The notes beneath the pieces are model-generated. The model did not search any database. It worked only from the letters and a program-made list of their open reading frames with translations, and was not told the origin of the DNA. 19,993 bases of DNA, taken from the NCBI GenBank assembly GCA_900757415.1, contig CAAENU010000178.1:1-19993 (forward strand), given 5' to 3'. Source of the DNA: an uncultured Oscillospiraceae bacterium. GTDB taxonomy: Bacteria; Bacillota; Clostridia; Oscillospirales; Oscillospiraceae. Positions 1-7,067 of this stretch are shown piece by piece (the stretch's first letter is position 1; each line of letters begins with the position of its first letter). The position numbers and the translations under genes are program-made.

Positions 1-255
1 CAGCGCGCCCACCAGGCAGCCCAGGAACAGAGAGGAATACACTTCCTTGCTGATCAGGGCCAGCACGATGGCAACGATGGGGGGCAGCAGAGACCAGAAA
101 GTACCCGCGAAGGGGGTGGCGGCCTCAACCATTTCGCCATCCACATCGAAGGAAGGCAGCGGTGCATCCTTAAACGTGACGCCGAGTACGATCAGCAGCA
201 CAATAAAGACAACCAGCGCAACCAGATACGCGATCTTTGTGCTTTTCTTTTCCAT
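1..255 (-). CDS. nhaC: NhaC-family Na+/H+ antiporter, 5' part only (gene runs off the left edge)
   Basis: The first 85 codons are visible, starting at ATG (253-255 on the complement) behind an AGGAGGTAA ribosome binding site. The product has a short basic N-terminus (MEKKSTK), a first membrane helix at about residues 8-25, a soluble linker, then WSLLPPIVAIVLALISKEV followed by YSSLFLG. That second stretch is the characteristic start of the NhaC/YfcC-type antiporter core. Family members exchange Na+ for H+ (some malate for lactate) across the cytoplasmic membrane. It is transcribed from a consensus promoter at 292-320. It lies beside another Na+-linked transporter, so a Na+ homeostasis role is likely. 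The substrate cannot be settled from this fragment. Confidence 0.8.
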   Translation of the reverse strand, partial: MEKKSTKIAYLVALVVFIVLLIVLGVTFKDAPLPSFDVDGEMVEAATPFAGTFWSLLPPIVAIVLALISKEVYSSLFLGCLVGAL

Positions 256-291
256 TATGAGATTTACCTCCTCATGATTTATGGTAGTTTT

Positions 292-330
292 ATTCTATAG
301 CCTCCCCCAGAGATTGTCAAGTTCTTGACA
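292..330 (-). promoter_or_regulatory. nhaC promoter with palindrome over the -35 box
   Basis: On the minus strand TTGACA (complement of 315-320), a 17-bp spacer and TAGAAT (complement of 292-297) form a near-consensus sigma-A promoter upstream of the antiporter. The -35 box lies inside the palindrome TGTCAAGTTCTTGACA (315-330, 7-bp arms, 2-bp centre). A bound repressor there would block RNA polymerase. The promoter is well supported; the operator role is inferred. Confidence 0.7.
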
Positions 331-440
331 TTTTTTCATGTCTTTTAACAAGTTTTTTATGATTGATTTGACTAATTTCACAAATTGTTCATATTTCACA
401 GGAAAGTGCACTTTTCTTGCCTTTTTGCTGCCGCATATAT

Positions 441-480
441 GAAAAAAGTCGCCGGAGCGGATGCTCCGGCGACTTTTTTC
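441..480 (-). terminator. Terminator downstream of the NSS transporter gene
   Basis: This is a perfect inverted repeat with 18-bp arms (441-458 and 463-480) around a GGAT loop. The core is GTCGCCGGAGC, flanked by A6 and T6, so it can work in both directions. It starts 35 bp after the stop codon of the minus-strand transporter gene and is most simply its rho-independent terminator. It also insulates nhaC from that gene. Confidence 0.92.
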
Positions 481-514
481 ATGTAAATTTTTTGTTTGAA
501 AGGCTAAATTTTTC

Positions 515-1945
515 TCATCCAAAGAAAGAGGTAAGCTGACCATAGAGGATCAGCAGCATGCACAGCGGGGTAATAAATCTGATGCAAATTTTGAAGAAGC
601 CGTAGGAGCTAAGCCGGTTCCCCTGCTGCTCGCACTCCTCCCGGACCACCTCGGGCCCCAGCTCCCAGCCAAACATCAGCGACATCAGCAGCGCACCCAA
701 CGGCATCATGACGCCCTCGGACAGCATATCCCAGAAGTCCAACCAATCCGCCGCCCACGTCTTCGGCTCTGCGATTCCCAGAATATCTGCCGGGGCGATG
801 CCGTTGCTGCCCAGGCAGTCGGCGCAGACCAGAATGCAGCCAAGGGCAACGGCCGCAGCGGCGATCAGGGTGTACTTCTTACGTTTGTCGCCCTTGCCGG
901 CAGCGCGCGCCTTATCCACAAAGTGGGCCACCACAACCTCCAGCAGCGAGATGGATGAGGAAATCGCCGCAAACACCACCAGCAGATAGAACAGGATGCC
1001 GAAAATGGGGCCCACAACGCCCATGTTATGGAACACATTCTGCATGGTCACGAACAGCAGGCTGGGACCGCCCAGATTACCGGTGGGGTCCAGCGCAAAG
1101 CGGCCGGGGATCACGCACAGGCCGGCCATCAGCGCCACCAGCGTATCCATGACGATAATAAGGATGGCGTTATTCTGAATGTTTTCCTTTTTGTCCAGAT
1201 AGGAGCCGTAGGTGATCATGGCGCCCATACCCAGCGACAGGGAGAAGAACATCTGGCCGCCGGCAGTGGAAAGGACTTCAAAGAAGTTGGGCGCTTTATC
1301 GATGACACCATTGGCCACCGCCCAGCCGGGAACAAACATGTACTTCAGGCCGTCTACAGCGCCGGGCAGCGTGCAGGCGCGGATGATGCAGATCAGCAGC
1401 GCCACAAACAGGGCGGGCATACCCACAGAGCAGACCTTTTCGATGCCGCCGCCGATGCCGCCCATGACAATGATCATGGTCAACGCTACGAAGATCAGGC
1501 CATAGACAATGGCTTCGCCGGGATTCGCCATAAAGGCGGCAAACACCTCGGCGCCGCTCATACCGTTGGAGCCGAAGCCGGCATTAAAGAGGTTGCCCAC
1601 ATTCAGCACCGTGTACTTGATACAGTAGCCGCCCAGTGCGCAGTAAAAGAACAGAATGAAAAAGGCGGACAGAATGCCCAGCCAACCCATCCAGCGGAAT
1701 TTTTTGCTGAGCACCTTGTACGCGCTCACGGCGCCATGTCCCGTCTTGCGGCCCAATGCCAGCTCGCCCACCATAACGATGAAGCCGCAGCAGACAGCCA
1801 GCACCAGATAGATGAGAAGGAAGGTAAAGCCGCCGTTGGCGCCCATTTTATTGGGGAAGCCCCAGATGTTGCCGAGGCCGACCGCCGATCCGACCGCAGC
1901 CATCAGGAACCCAAAATTGGTTCCAAAGCCTTTTCTTTCTTCCAT
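515..1945 (-). CDS. Neurotransmitter:sodium symporter (NSS/SNF) family transporter
   Basis: This 476-residue protein is all membrane helices and has the size of bacterial NSS members, many of which have 11 rather than 12 helices. These proteins import amino acids or related amines using the Na+ gradient. The signature sits in helix 1: GSAVGLGNIWGFPNKMGANG at about residues 17-36, containing the unwound GxGN segment that binds Na+ and substrate in LeuT. The usual WRFP is WGFP here, so the Arg that forms the extracellular gate in LeuT is absent. The ATG start is preceded by AAGGAGAG. No obvious consensus promoter was found in the 240 bp upstream. The substrate cannot be predicted; the family assignment is firm. 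Confidence 0.93.
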   Translation of the reverse strand: MEERKGFGTNFGFLMAAVGSAVGLGNIWGFPNKMGANGGFTFLLIYLVLAVCCGFIVMVGELALGRKTGHGAVSAYKVLSKKFRWMGWLGILSAFFILFFYCALGGYCIKYTVLNVGNLFNAGFGSNGMSGAEVFAAFMANPGEAIVYGLIFVALTMIIVMGGIGGGIEKVCSVGMPALFVALLICIIRACTLPGAVDGLKYMFVPGWAVANGVIDKAPNFFEVLSTAGGQMFFSLSLGMGAMITYGSYLDKKENIQNNAILIIVMDTLVALMAGLCVIPGRFALDPTGNLGGPSLLFVTMQNVFHNMGVVGPIFGILFYLLVVFAAISSSISLLEVVVAHFVDKARAAGKGDKRKKYTLIAAAAVALGCILVCADCLGSNGIAPADILGIAEPKTWAADWLDFWDMLSEGVMMPLGALLMSLMFGWELGPEVVREECEQQGNRLSSYGFFKICIRFITPLCMLLILYGQLTSFFG

Positions 1946-2118
1946 TGTTTTCTCTCCTTATTCGTAGTTACCGCTCAGAAAAAACGGTACGAAAAAAGAT
2001 TACTATATTCTGCCCGCCGCTGTAAATAAGGAGAGAAGTTTCTTAACGCAGCCGTTGCGTCTTGGCGTTTTTTCTTAATTCCGCCTTTATAAAATATTCG
2101 TTATTTGTGAACAAAATA

Positions 2119-2150
2119 ACAAAAACCCTGTGAAAATGCAGGGCTTTTGT
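2119..2150 (-). terminator. Terminator of the kdpDE-like operon
   Basis: On the minus strand, 36 bp after the response-regulator stop codon, GCCCTG, an eight-base loop and CAGGGT are followed by TTTTG. An outer CAAAA/TTTTG extension is interrupted by a single A-C mismatch. This fits a rho-independent terminator. It separates the two-component operon from the transporter gene downstream. Confidence 0.75.
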
Positions 2151-2185
2151 CGTGAATATGCACTTTTCGACATGCGCTTTAACGC

Positions 2186-2893
2186 TTAATCGCTCTCGCG
2201 CATACGGTAGCCCACGCCCACCTCGGTAAACAGATATTCCGGATGGATGGGATCTTTTTCCAGCTTGCGGCGGATATTGGCCATGTTGACGCGGAGGATC
2301 TGGTTGTCCGTTTTGGCCTTGGGCCCCCACAGCTCGCGGATGATAAAATCATAGGTCAGCACCTTGCCGGAATATTTGCCCAGCAAGGCCACGATCTTAT
2401 ATTCATTCACCGTCAGCCTGGCATTCTCGCCGCGCATGAGCACCTGATGCTTGTCGTAATCAATAGTCAGCTCGCCGGTGATAAACTTGCCGGACTGGGC
2501 AATCTGCGGATCGGACAGCGCGGTGCGGGTATGACGGATGGCCGTGCGGATGCGGGCCAGCAGCTCGGAGGTGCCGAAGGGCTTGGAGATATAGTCGTCG
2601 GCGCCGTAATCCAGCGCCTCCACCTTGTCATGCTCATGGTGACGGGCCGACACCACCACCACTGGCAGATTGGACCACTTACGGACGGATTTCAGCACCT
2701 CCATGCCGTCCATATCCGGCAGGCCCAGATCCAGAATGATCAGGTCGGGACAGTGGGAGGAGATCATGGTCAGCGCCTCCTCGCCGCTGTTGACAACAAT
2801 GGTATCATAGCCGTTGGCCGTCAGGATCATGGAGATAAAATTGCTGATGCTCTGCTCGTCTTCTACAATCAGTACCTTGTCTTTAATTTTCAT
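2186..2893 (-). CDS. kdpE: OmpR/KdpE-family response regulator
   Basis: This 235-residue protein has an N-terminal receiver domain (about 5-117) and a C-terminal winged-helix DNA-binding domain (about 140-232). The phospho-acceptor is Asp55 in LIILDLGLPDMDG. The acidic pocket is Glu11-Asp12 and the conserved Lys is Lys104 in YISKPFG. The sequence (VEALDYGADDYISKPFG, and a C-terminal HPEYLFTEVGVGYRM) is closest to KdpE. The ATG lies inside the last codons of the upstream kinase gene (11-bp overlap) behind GGAGGACGACC, so the two are translationally coupled. No kdpFABC potassium pump genes are nearby, so the regulon may be something else. The gene symbol reflects family resemblance, not proven function. 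Confidence 0.88.
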   Translation of the reverse strand: MKIKDKVLIVEDEQSISNFISMILTANGYDTIVVNSGEEALTMISSHCPDLIILDLGLPDMDGMEVLKSVRKWSNLPVVVVSARHHEHDKVEALDYGADDYISKPFGTSELLARIRTAIRHTRTALSDPQIAQSGKFITGELTIDYDKHQVLMRGENARLTVNEYKIVALLGKYSGKVLTYDFIIRELWGPKAKTDNQILRVNMANIRRKLEKDPIHPEYLFTEVGVGYRMRESD

Positions 2894-4010
2894 GGTCGTC
2901 CTCCTCCATTGGTAATTCGATTACAAACCGTGCCCCGCCGTGATGCGAGGCATTTTCACCGTAAATCGTTCCGCCATGGGCCTGCACCACCGTTTTGCAA
3001 ACGGATAGGCCGATGCCCATATTGCGCTTCTTATCCCCCTGCTGGCTCTGATGGGCACTGCTGTCAAACAGATTTTTCAGCTTTTCCGCCGGGATACCGG
3101 CGCCGTCATCCTCCACAACAATGCAGGCCGCGCCGTTTTTCCCTTTCAGCGTGATGTTGACCTGCGTGGCGCCCTCGGCATGGATGGACGCATTTTCCAG
3201 CAGGTTCAGCAGCACCTGCTCCATCAGCAGCTCATCCATGGGAACCAGCAGCACCTCCTGCGGCAGATGGACATGTACCGGCAGCTTTCCGCCGCGGGCG
3301 GCAAACTTGGCCACCGCCCCCTCGATAACCTCCTCTGCCACCGCCAGCGTTTTGGTCACCTTTGCTTCGCCCTGCGCGCCGATACGGGTAATGGACAGTA
3401 GGTTTTCCACGATGCGGATCAGCCAGCGGGCATCCTCATTGGCGGCGGCAGCCAGCTGATGGCGCTGCTCCTTCGTCAGAGTATCCTCCTGCTCCAGCAG
3501 CACGTCGGTGGCGCCCATGATGCTGGTCAGCGGCGTGCGGATATCGTGGGACACCGCCCGCAGCAGATTGGCGTGGATCCGCTCACGCTCCGCCTCCCGC
3601 TTGAGGATCTCCACCTGCTTGGCGCGGCTGGTCAGCATACCGGTGACCAGTGAAACAAACATCATGACGATAAACGTCAGCGGAAAGCCGGCCAGCGTGA
3701 AGCTGATCTCCCAGTACGGCTCGGTAAACACATAGTCCACGCACAGCACGCCGGTAATGGCGATGAGAATACTGAACAGATATCCATCCGTCAGCAGCGC
3801 GGTCAGGAATACATCCAGAAAGAAGATCACCGCCACATAGCTGGTGTCATTATGGGGATCCACCGACCGCAGCAGCAGACACAGCACCACCGTAACGAAG
3901 AATAAGGTCGCCGATATGATAAAGTCCTTTGCGGAGTATTGCAGCGCGTGGTGGAACACCTTCCGCTTTGTGACCCACGGCTCCGGCCACGGAATCGACC
4001 GTTTTTTCAC
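2883..4010 (-). CDS. kdpD: Compact KdpD-like membrane sensor histidine kinase
   Basis: This 375-residue kinase starts at GTG (complement of 4008-4010) behind AGGGAGG. Residues about 28-127 hold four closely spaced membrane helices of the DUF4118 type. They are followed by a HisKA domain with His155 (RAVSHDIRTPLTSIMGATD) and an ATPase domain with the N box (LLNLLENAS, Asn273), G1 box DDGAGIP (301-307) and G2 box GIGLSV (332-337). It lacks the large N-terminal KdpD cytoplasmic domain and universal-stress domain, which is why it is less than half the length of E. coli KdpD. It resembles the C-terminal half, as in other truncated clostridial KdpD proteins. The signal sensed is unknown; K+ or turgor is the family precedent. 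Confidence 0.86.
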   Translation of the reverse strand: MKKRSIPWPEPWVTKRKVFHHALQYSAKDFIISATLFFVTVVLCLLLRSVDPHNDTSYVAVIFFLDVFLTALLTDGYLFSILIAITGVLCVDYVFTEPYWEISFTLAGFPLTFIVMMFVSLVTGMLTSRAKQVEILKREAERERIHANLLRAVSHDIRTPLTSIMGATDVLLEQEDTLTKEQRHQLAAAANEDARWLIRIVENLLSITRIGAQGEAKVTKTLAVAEEVIEGAVAKFAARGGKLPVHVHLPQEVLLVPMDELLMEQVLLNLLENASIHAEGATQVNITLKGKNGAACIVVEDDGAGIPAEKLKNLFDSSAHQSQQGDKKRNMGIGLSVCKTVVQAHGGTIYGENASHHGGARFVIELPMEEDDHEN

Positions 4011-4053
4011 AGCTCACCCTCCCTGCTTACTGCGTTTTTTGATGATTGGTGTT

Positions 4054-4098
4054 ATTTTATCACAGATTTGTGTTAAGAAAACGTCAAAATTCTGTTAA
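4054..4098 (-). promoter_or_regulatory. Pho-box-like operator and promoter of the kdpDE-like operon
   Basis: Reading the minus strand towards the kinase gene, TTAACA, TTGACG and TTAACA start at 4098, 4087 and 4076, an exact 11-bp period. Eleven bases further comes a -10 hexamer TAAAAT (complement of 4054-4059). Tandem 11-bp direct repeats in place of a good -35 box, just upstream of a -10, are the architecture of promoters activated by OmpR/PhoB-family regulators. The adjacent regulator is such a protein, so autoregulation is likely. The repeats and spacing are seen directly; the binding protein is inferred. Confidence 0.65.
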
Positions 4099-4153
4099 GG
4101 GGAAATTTTTTATTTCCATTTATTTCCTTTTTGCTTTATGGGCAGGAAAAACC

Positions 4154-4259
4154 AAAACCGGCCCACCCGCCTGCCCGAGGCAGATATGGCCGGTTTTTAT
4201 CTATTTGTGGGGAAAAATCCCTAAAAAAAGCAAATCGCCACGGCACCGATGTGTCGTGG
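4154..4259 (-). terminator. Two hairpins ending the small transcription unit
   Basis: Downstream of the 25-codon ORF on the minus strand come two structures. The first (4238-4259) is a nine-pair hairpin with CCACG/CGTGG ends, one imperfect pair and a four-base loop, followed eight bases later by T7. The second has arms AAAACCGGCC (4154-4163) and GGCCGGTTTT (4188-4197) enclosing an inner CTGCC/GGCAG stem (4171-4183), followed by a T-rich run on the minus strand. Together they make a credible tandem terminator. There is no plus-strand gene to the left that they could serve. Confidence 0.65.
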
Positions 4260-4281
4260 TTCCTTCGTAAGTGGGAGATCT

Positions 4282-4359
4282 TACCGTTCGCTGGGCTGCC
4301 AATCGCAATCCGCGAAGATCATATCGTCCAGATCACCCGTGATGAACTTGTTCAGCATC
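4282..4359 (-). CDS. Candidate 25-residue small protein with its own promoter
   Basis: An ATG at 4357-4359 (complement) opens 25 codons ending in TAA. The peptide begins MLNKFITGDLDDMIF and ends DCDWQPSER. It is acidic in the middle and has one Cys, no signal peptide and no membrane helix. A ribosome binding site AAAGGAG lies 13 bases upstream, slightly far. An in-frame GTG sits four codons upstream, but it is too close to that site to be a better start. The unit has a near-consensus promoter at 4401-4429 and hairpins beyond the stop. I do not recognise the peptide. It could equally be a leader or a transcribed small RNA with a chance ORF. Confidence 0.45.
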
Positions 4360-4400
4360 GTATCTATCACACTCCTTTCCTTTCCTATTTTCCACCTTTA

Positions 4401-4429
4401 TTATATGCATCTTCGCTTCGTTTTGCAAG
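4401..4429 (-). promoter_or_regulatory. Promoter of the small transcription unit
   Basis: On the minus strand TTGCAA (4424-4429), a 17-bp spacer and a perfect TATAAT (complement of 4401-4406) form a strong sigma-A promoter. It points at the 25-codon ORF whose start lies 42 bases beyond the -10 box. It is back to back with the mnmG promoter. Confidence 0.75.
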
Positions 4430-4492
4430 TTCAAAATTATATATATTTCACAATTTTTGTTTTCTATTTTTTGATAAATTGCACAGTCCCTC

Positions 4493-4521
4493 TTGCGCTT
4501 TCGGCGGAGATACACTATAAT
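4493..4521 (+). promoter_or_regulatory. mnmG promoter
   Basis: TTGCGC (4493-4498), a 17-bp spacer and TATAAT (4516-4521) lie upstream of the ATG at 4559. Transcription would start near 4528. This rules out the longer reading that begins at 4493, because that start codon overlaps the -35 box. Confidence 0.8.
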
Positions 4522-4558
4522 ATGTGGCACAGTTTTGACGGAAGCGCGAGGAACGCGT

Positions 4559-6424
4559 ATGAAAGAGTTTTTGGCAGGACAATTTGATATTGCCGTCATC
4601 GGCGCAGGGCACGCCGGTATCGAGGCAGCGCTGGCCGCCGCGCGGCTGGGATTGGAAACCGTGTGTTTTACCATCAATCTGGACGCGGTGGGCAACATGC
4701 CCTGCAACCCCGCCATCGGCGGCACGGGAAAGGGACATCTGGTGCGGGAGCTGGATGCCTTGGGCGGTGAGATGGCAAAAGCCGCGGACAGGGCCTGCAT
4801 CCAATACCGGATGCTGAACCGGGGCAAGGGGCCCGCCGTGTGGTCGCTGCGGGCACAGGCCGACCGCCGGGAATATCAAAAGATCATGAAGCACACGCTG
4901 GAACGCCAGCCTCACCTGACGGTGCGGCAGGGCGAGGTGGTGGATATCCGGGCCGAGGACGGCCATGTGTCTCAGGTGGTGCTGCGGACGGGGGCGGTAT
5001 TCCACGTAAAGGCCGCCGTCATCTGCTCGGGCACCTATCTTCACGGCCGCACCATTATCGGCGAGTGTATCGAGGAGAGCGGCCCGGACGGCATGCACGC
5101 CGCCTCGGCACTGACGGAAAGGCTTCTGGCGTTGGGACTGCCCCTGCGGCGGTTCAAGACCGGCACGCCGCCCCGGGTCAATGCCAGAACGGTGAATTTT
5201 TCCAAAATGGAGCTTCAGGAGGGTGACCCCTCCCCCCTGCCCTTCAGCTTTGAGACAGAAAAGCCGCCGGAGAACCGCGCGGTCTGCTATCTGACCTACA
5301 CCAATGAAGAAACGCACCGTATCATCCGGGAGAATCTGGACCGCAGTCCCATTTACAGCGGCGTCATCGAGGGCATCGGCCCCCGGTATTGCCCCTCTAT
5401 TGAGACAAAGGTGGTGCGCTTTGCCGACAAACCACGGCACCAGCTGTTTATCGAACCCATGGGACTGGACACAGAGGAGCTGTATGTGCAGGGTTTCTCC
5501 TCCTCCCTGCCGGAGGAAATTCAGGTGCAGATGCTGCACACGGTGGCCGGACTGGAGCACGCGGTGATGACACGGCCCGCCTATGCCATCGAATATGACT
5601 GCATCGACCCGCTGGCGCTGAAACCCACACTGGAGACAAAGGCTGTGGCAGGACTGTACGGCGCGGGGCAGTTCAACGGCTCCTCCGGGTATGAGGAGGC
5701 AGCGGTGCAGGGTTTTGTGGCGGGCGTCAACGCGGCACTGGCGCTGCTGGGCCGCGAAGAGCTGGTGCTCAAGCGCAGCGAAAGCTATATCGGCACCCTG
5801 ATCGATGATCTGGTGACCAAGGGCACCGAGGAGCCGTACCGCATGATGACCAGCCGCTCGGAGTATCGGCTGGTGCTGCGGCAGGACAATGCCGACCAGC
5901 GGCTGACGGCCATCGGCCACCGCATCGGCCTTGTCAGTGACGAGCGGCTGGCGGCGGTGGAAGCAAAATACGCCGCTGTAGCACAGGAGATCAGGCGGCT
6001 TGAGCACACCGGCATCCCCGGCAGCGACGCGCTGAACGCCCTGCTGGCGGAGCGGGGCACTACCCCCGTCAACGACGGGTGTCGGCTTATCGATCTGCTG
6101 CGGCGGCCCCAGATCAGCTATGCGGACCTGCGCGCCTTTGATCCCGCACCGCCGGAGCTGACGGCGGACGTGGTGGAGCAGGTGGAGATCACCGTGAAGT
6201 ACGAAGGTTACATCCAGCGGCAGCAGAAGCAGGTGGAGGAATTTGAGCGGCTGGAATGCCGCCTGCTGCCGGCGGATATGGACTATGACCACATTCAGGG
6301 CTTGCGGCTGGAGGCGCGGGAAAAGCTCAGCGCCATACGGCCCCGCAGTCTGGGACAGGCCGGGCGCATCTCCGGCGTGTCCCCCGCCGACATGGCGGCG
6401 CTGATGATCTATCTGGGAAAATAA
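4559..6424 (+). CDS. mnmG: tRNA uridine-5-carboxymethylaminomethyl(34) synthesis enzyme MnmG (GidA)
   Basis: MnmG is the FAD-dependent partner of the GTPase MnmE. Together they place the carboxymethylaminomethyl group on U34 of several tRNAs in the cytoplasm. The chosen start gives 621 residues, the normal family length, and follows GAGGAA. The FAD dinucleotide loop GAGHAG is at residues 15-20. The family signature NMPCNPAIGGTGKGHL follows at about 46-61 with the conserved Cys49. Later come YCPSIETKVVRF and SRSEYRLVLRQDNADQRLT, both hallmarks of MnmG. In many Firmicutes mnmG sits with mnmE and rsmG near the origin; here it heads an unrelated operon, so mnmE must be elsewhere. The gene downstream starts 13 bp after the stop. 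Confidence 0.97.
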   Translation: MKEFLAGQFDIAVIGAGHAGIEAALAAARLGLETVCFTINLDAVGNMPCNPAIGGTGKGHLVRELDALGGEMAKAADRACIQYRMLNRGKGPAVWSLRAQADRREYQKIMKHTLERQPHLTVRQGEVVDIRAEDGHVSQVVLRTGAVFHVKAAVICSGTYLHGRTIIGECIEESGPDGMHAASALTERLLALGLPLRRFKTGTPPRVNARTVNFSKMELQEGDPSPLPFSFETEKPPENRAVCYLTYTNEETHRIIRENLDRSPIYSGVIEGIGPRYCPSIETKVVRFADKPRHQLFIEPMGLDTEELYVQGFSSSLPEEIQVQMLHTVAGLEHAVMTRPAYAIEYDCIDPLALKPTLETKAVAGLYGAGQFNGSSGYEEAAVQGFVAGVNAALALLGREELVLKRSESYIGTLIDDLVTKGTEEPYRMMTSRSEYRLVLRQDNADQRLTAIGHRIGLVSDERLAAVEAKYAAVAQEIRRLEHTGIPGSDALNALLAERGTTPVNDGCRLIDLLRRPQISYADLRAFDPAPPELTADVVEQVEITVKYEGYIQRQQKQVEEFERLECRLLPADMDYDHIQGLRLEAREKLSAIRPRSLGQAGRISGVSPADMAALMIYLGK

Positions 6425-6437
6425 GGAGGGCAAACCG

Positions 6438-7064
6438 ATGAAGGTCTACGATCTGACCCACACCATCAAAAACGACATGCCGGTGTATCCCGGCACGGAG
6501 CAGCCGAAGCTGACCACCGCTTGCACCATCGAAGCGGCGGGCTATCGGGAGACGCTGCTGCACATGTTCTCCCACACCGGTACCCACATGGACGCCCCGG
6601 CCCATATGCTGCTGGACGGCGCGGCACTGGACAGCTACGGCGCGGACAAATTCACCGGAACAGCGGTAGTGGTGGACTGCCGGGGACAGGCGGCCATTAC
6701 CCTTCCCCTGCTGCAAGGCTATGACCTGAACGGCGTGGACTTCGTGCTGTTCTGCACTGGATGGGACAAAAAGTGGGGCAGCCCCGAATACTATGAGGGT
6801 TTCCCCTGTCTGACAGCCGACGCGGCGGCGTATCTAGCCGCGCTGCCCTTAAAGGGCGTGGGCGAGGATACCATCTCGCTGGATCCCTGCGACAGCACGG
6901 ACTTCCCCAACCACATCACGCTGCTGGGTGCGAACTTCGTCAACACGGAGAATCTGACGGGGCTGGACGCCTTGATCGGACGGCGGTTCACCTTTGTGAC
7001 GCTGCCGCTGAAATTTGAAAATTCTGATGGCTGCTCCTGCCGCGCCATCGCAATGGAGGAATGA
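6438..7064 (+). CDS. Cyclase-family metal-dependent hydrolase (kynurenine formamidase-like)
   Basis: This 208-residue protein starts behind AAGGAGG. It carries the cyclase-family motif HTGTHMDAPAH: His46, His50, Asp52 and His56 are the predicted metal ligands. The N-terminus (YDLTHTIKNDMPVYPG) is also typical, as is the DSTDFPNHITLLG stretch near residues 153-165. Family members hydrolyse N-formylkynurenine, isatin or related amides and lactones in the cytoplasm. No tryptophan-degradation genes are nearby, so the substrate is unknown. It sits between mnmG and the MurT-like ligase gene, with three bases separating its stop from the next start. That suggests co-expression with the ligase pair. 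The family is clear, the function is not. Confidence 0.9.
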   Translation: MKVYDLTHTIKNDMPVYPGTEQPKLTTACTIEAAGYRETLLHMFSHTGTHMDAPAHMLLDGAALDSYGADKFTGTAVVVDCRGQAAITLPLLQGYDLNGVDFVLFCTGWDKKWGSPEYYEGFPCLTADAAAYLAALPLKGVGEDTISLDPCDSTDFPNHITLLGANFVNTENLTGLDALIGRRFTFVTLPLKFENSDGCSCRAIAMEE

Positions 7065-7067
7065 TAC

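Noticed and set aside
295..543. 82-codon minus-strand frame between nhaC and the NSS gene
   Set aside because: It runs through the terminator hairpin and overlaps the end of the transporter gene. It has no coding character.
4493..4558. Longer mnmG start adding 22 residues
   Set aside because: The start codon would overlap the -35 box and lie upstream of the predicted transcription start. The ATG at 4559 has a ribosome binding site and gives the family length.
4448..6433. A 661-codon open frame on the minus strand opposite mnmG
   Set aside because: It is a shadow frame rich in His, Gln and Arg with no domain, and it has no ribosome binding site.
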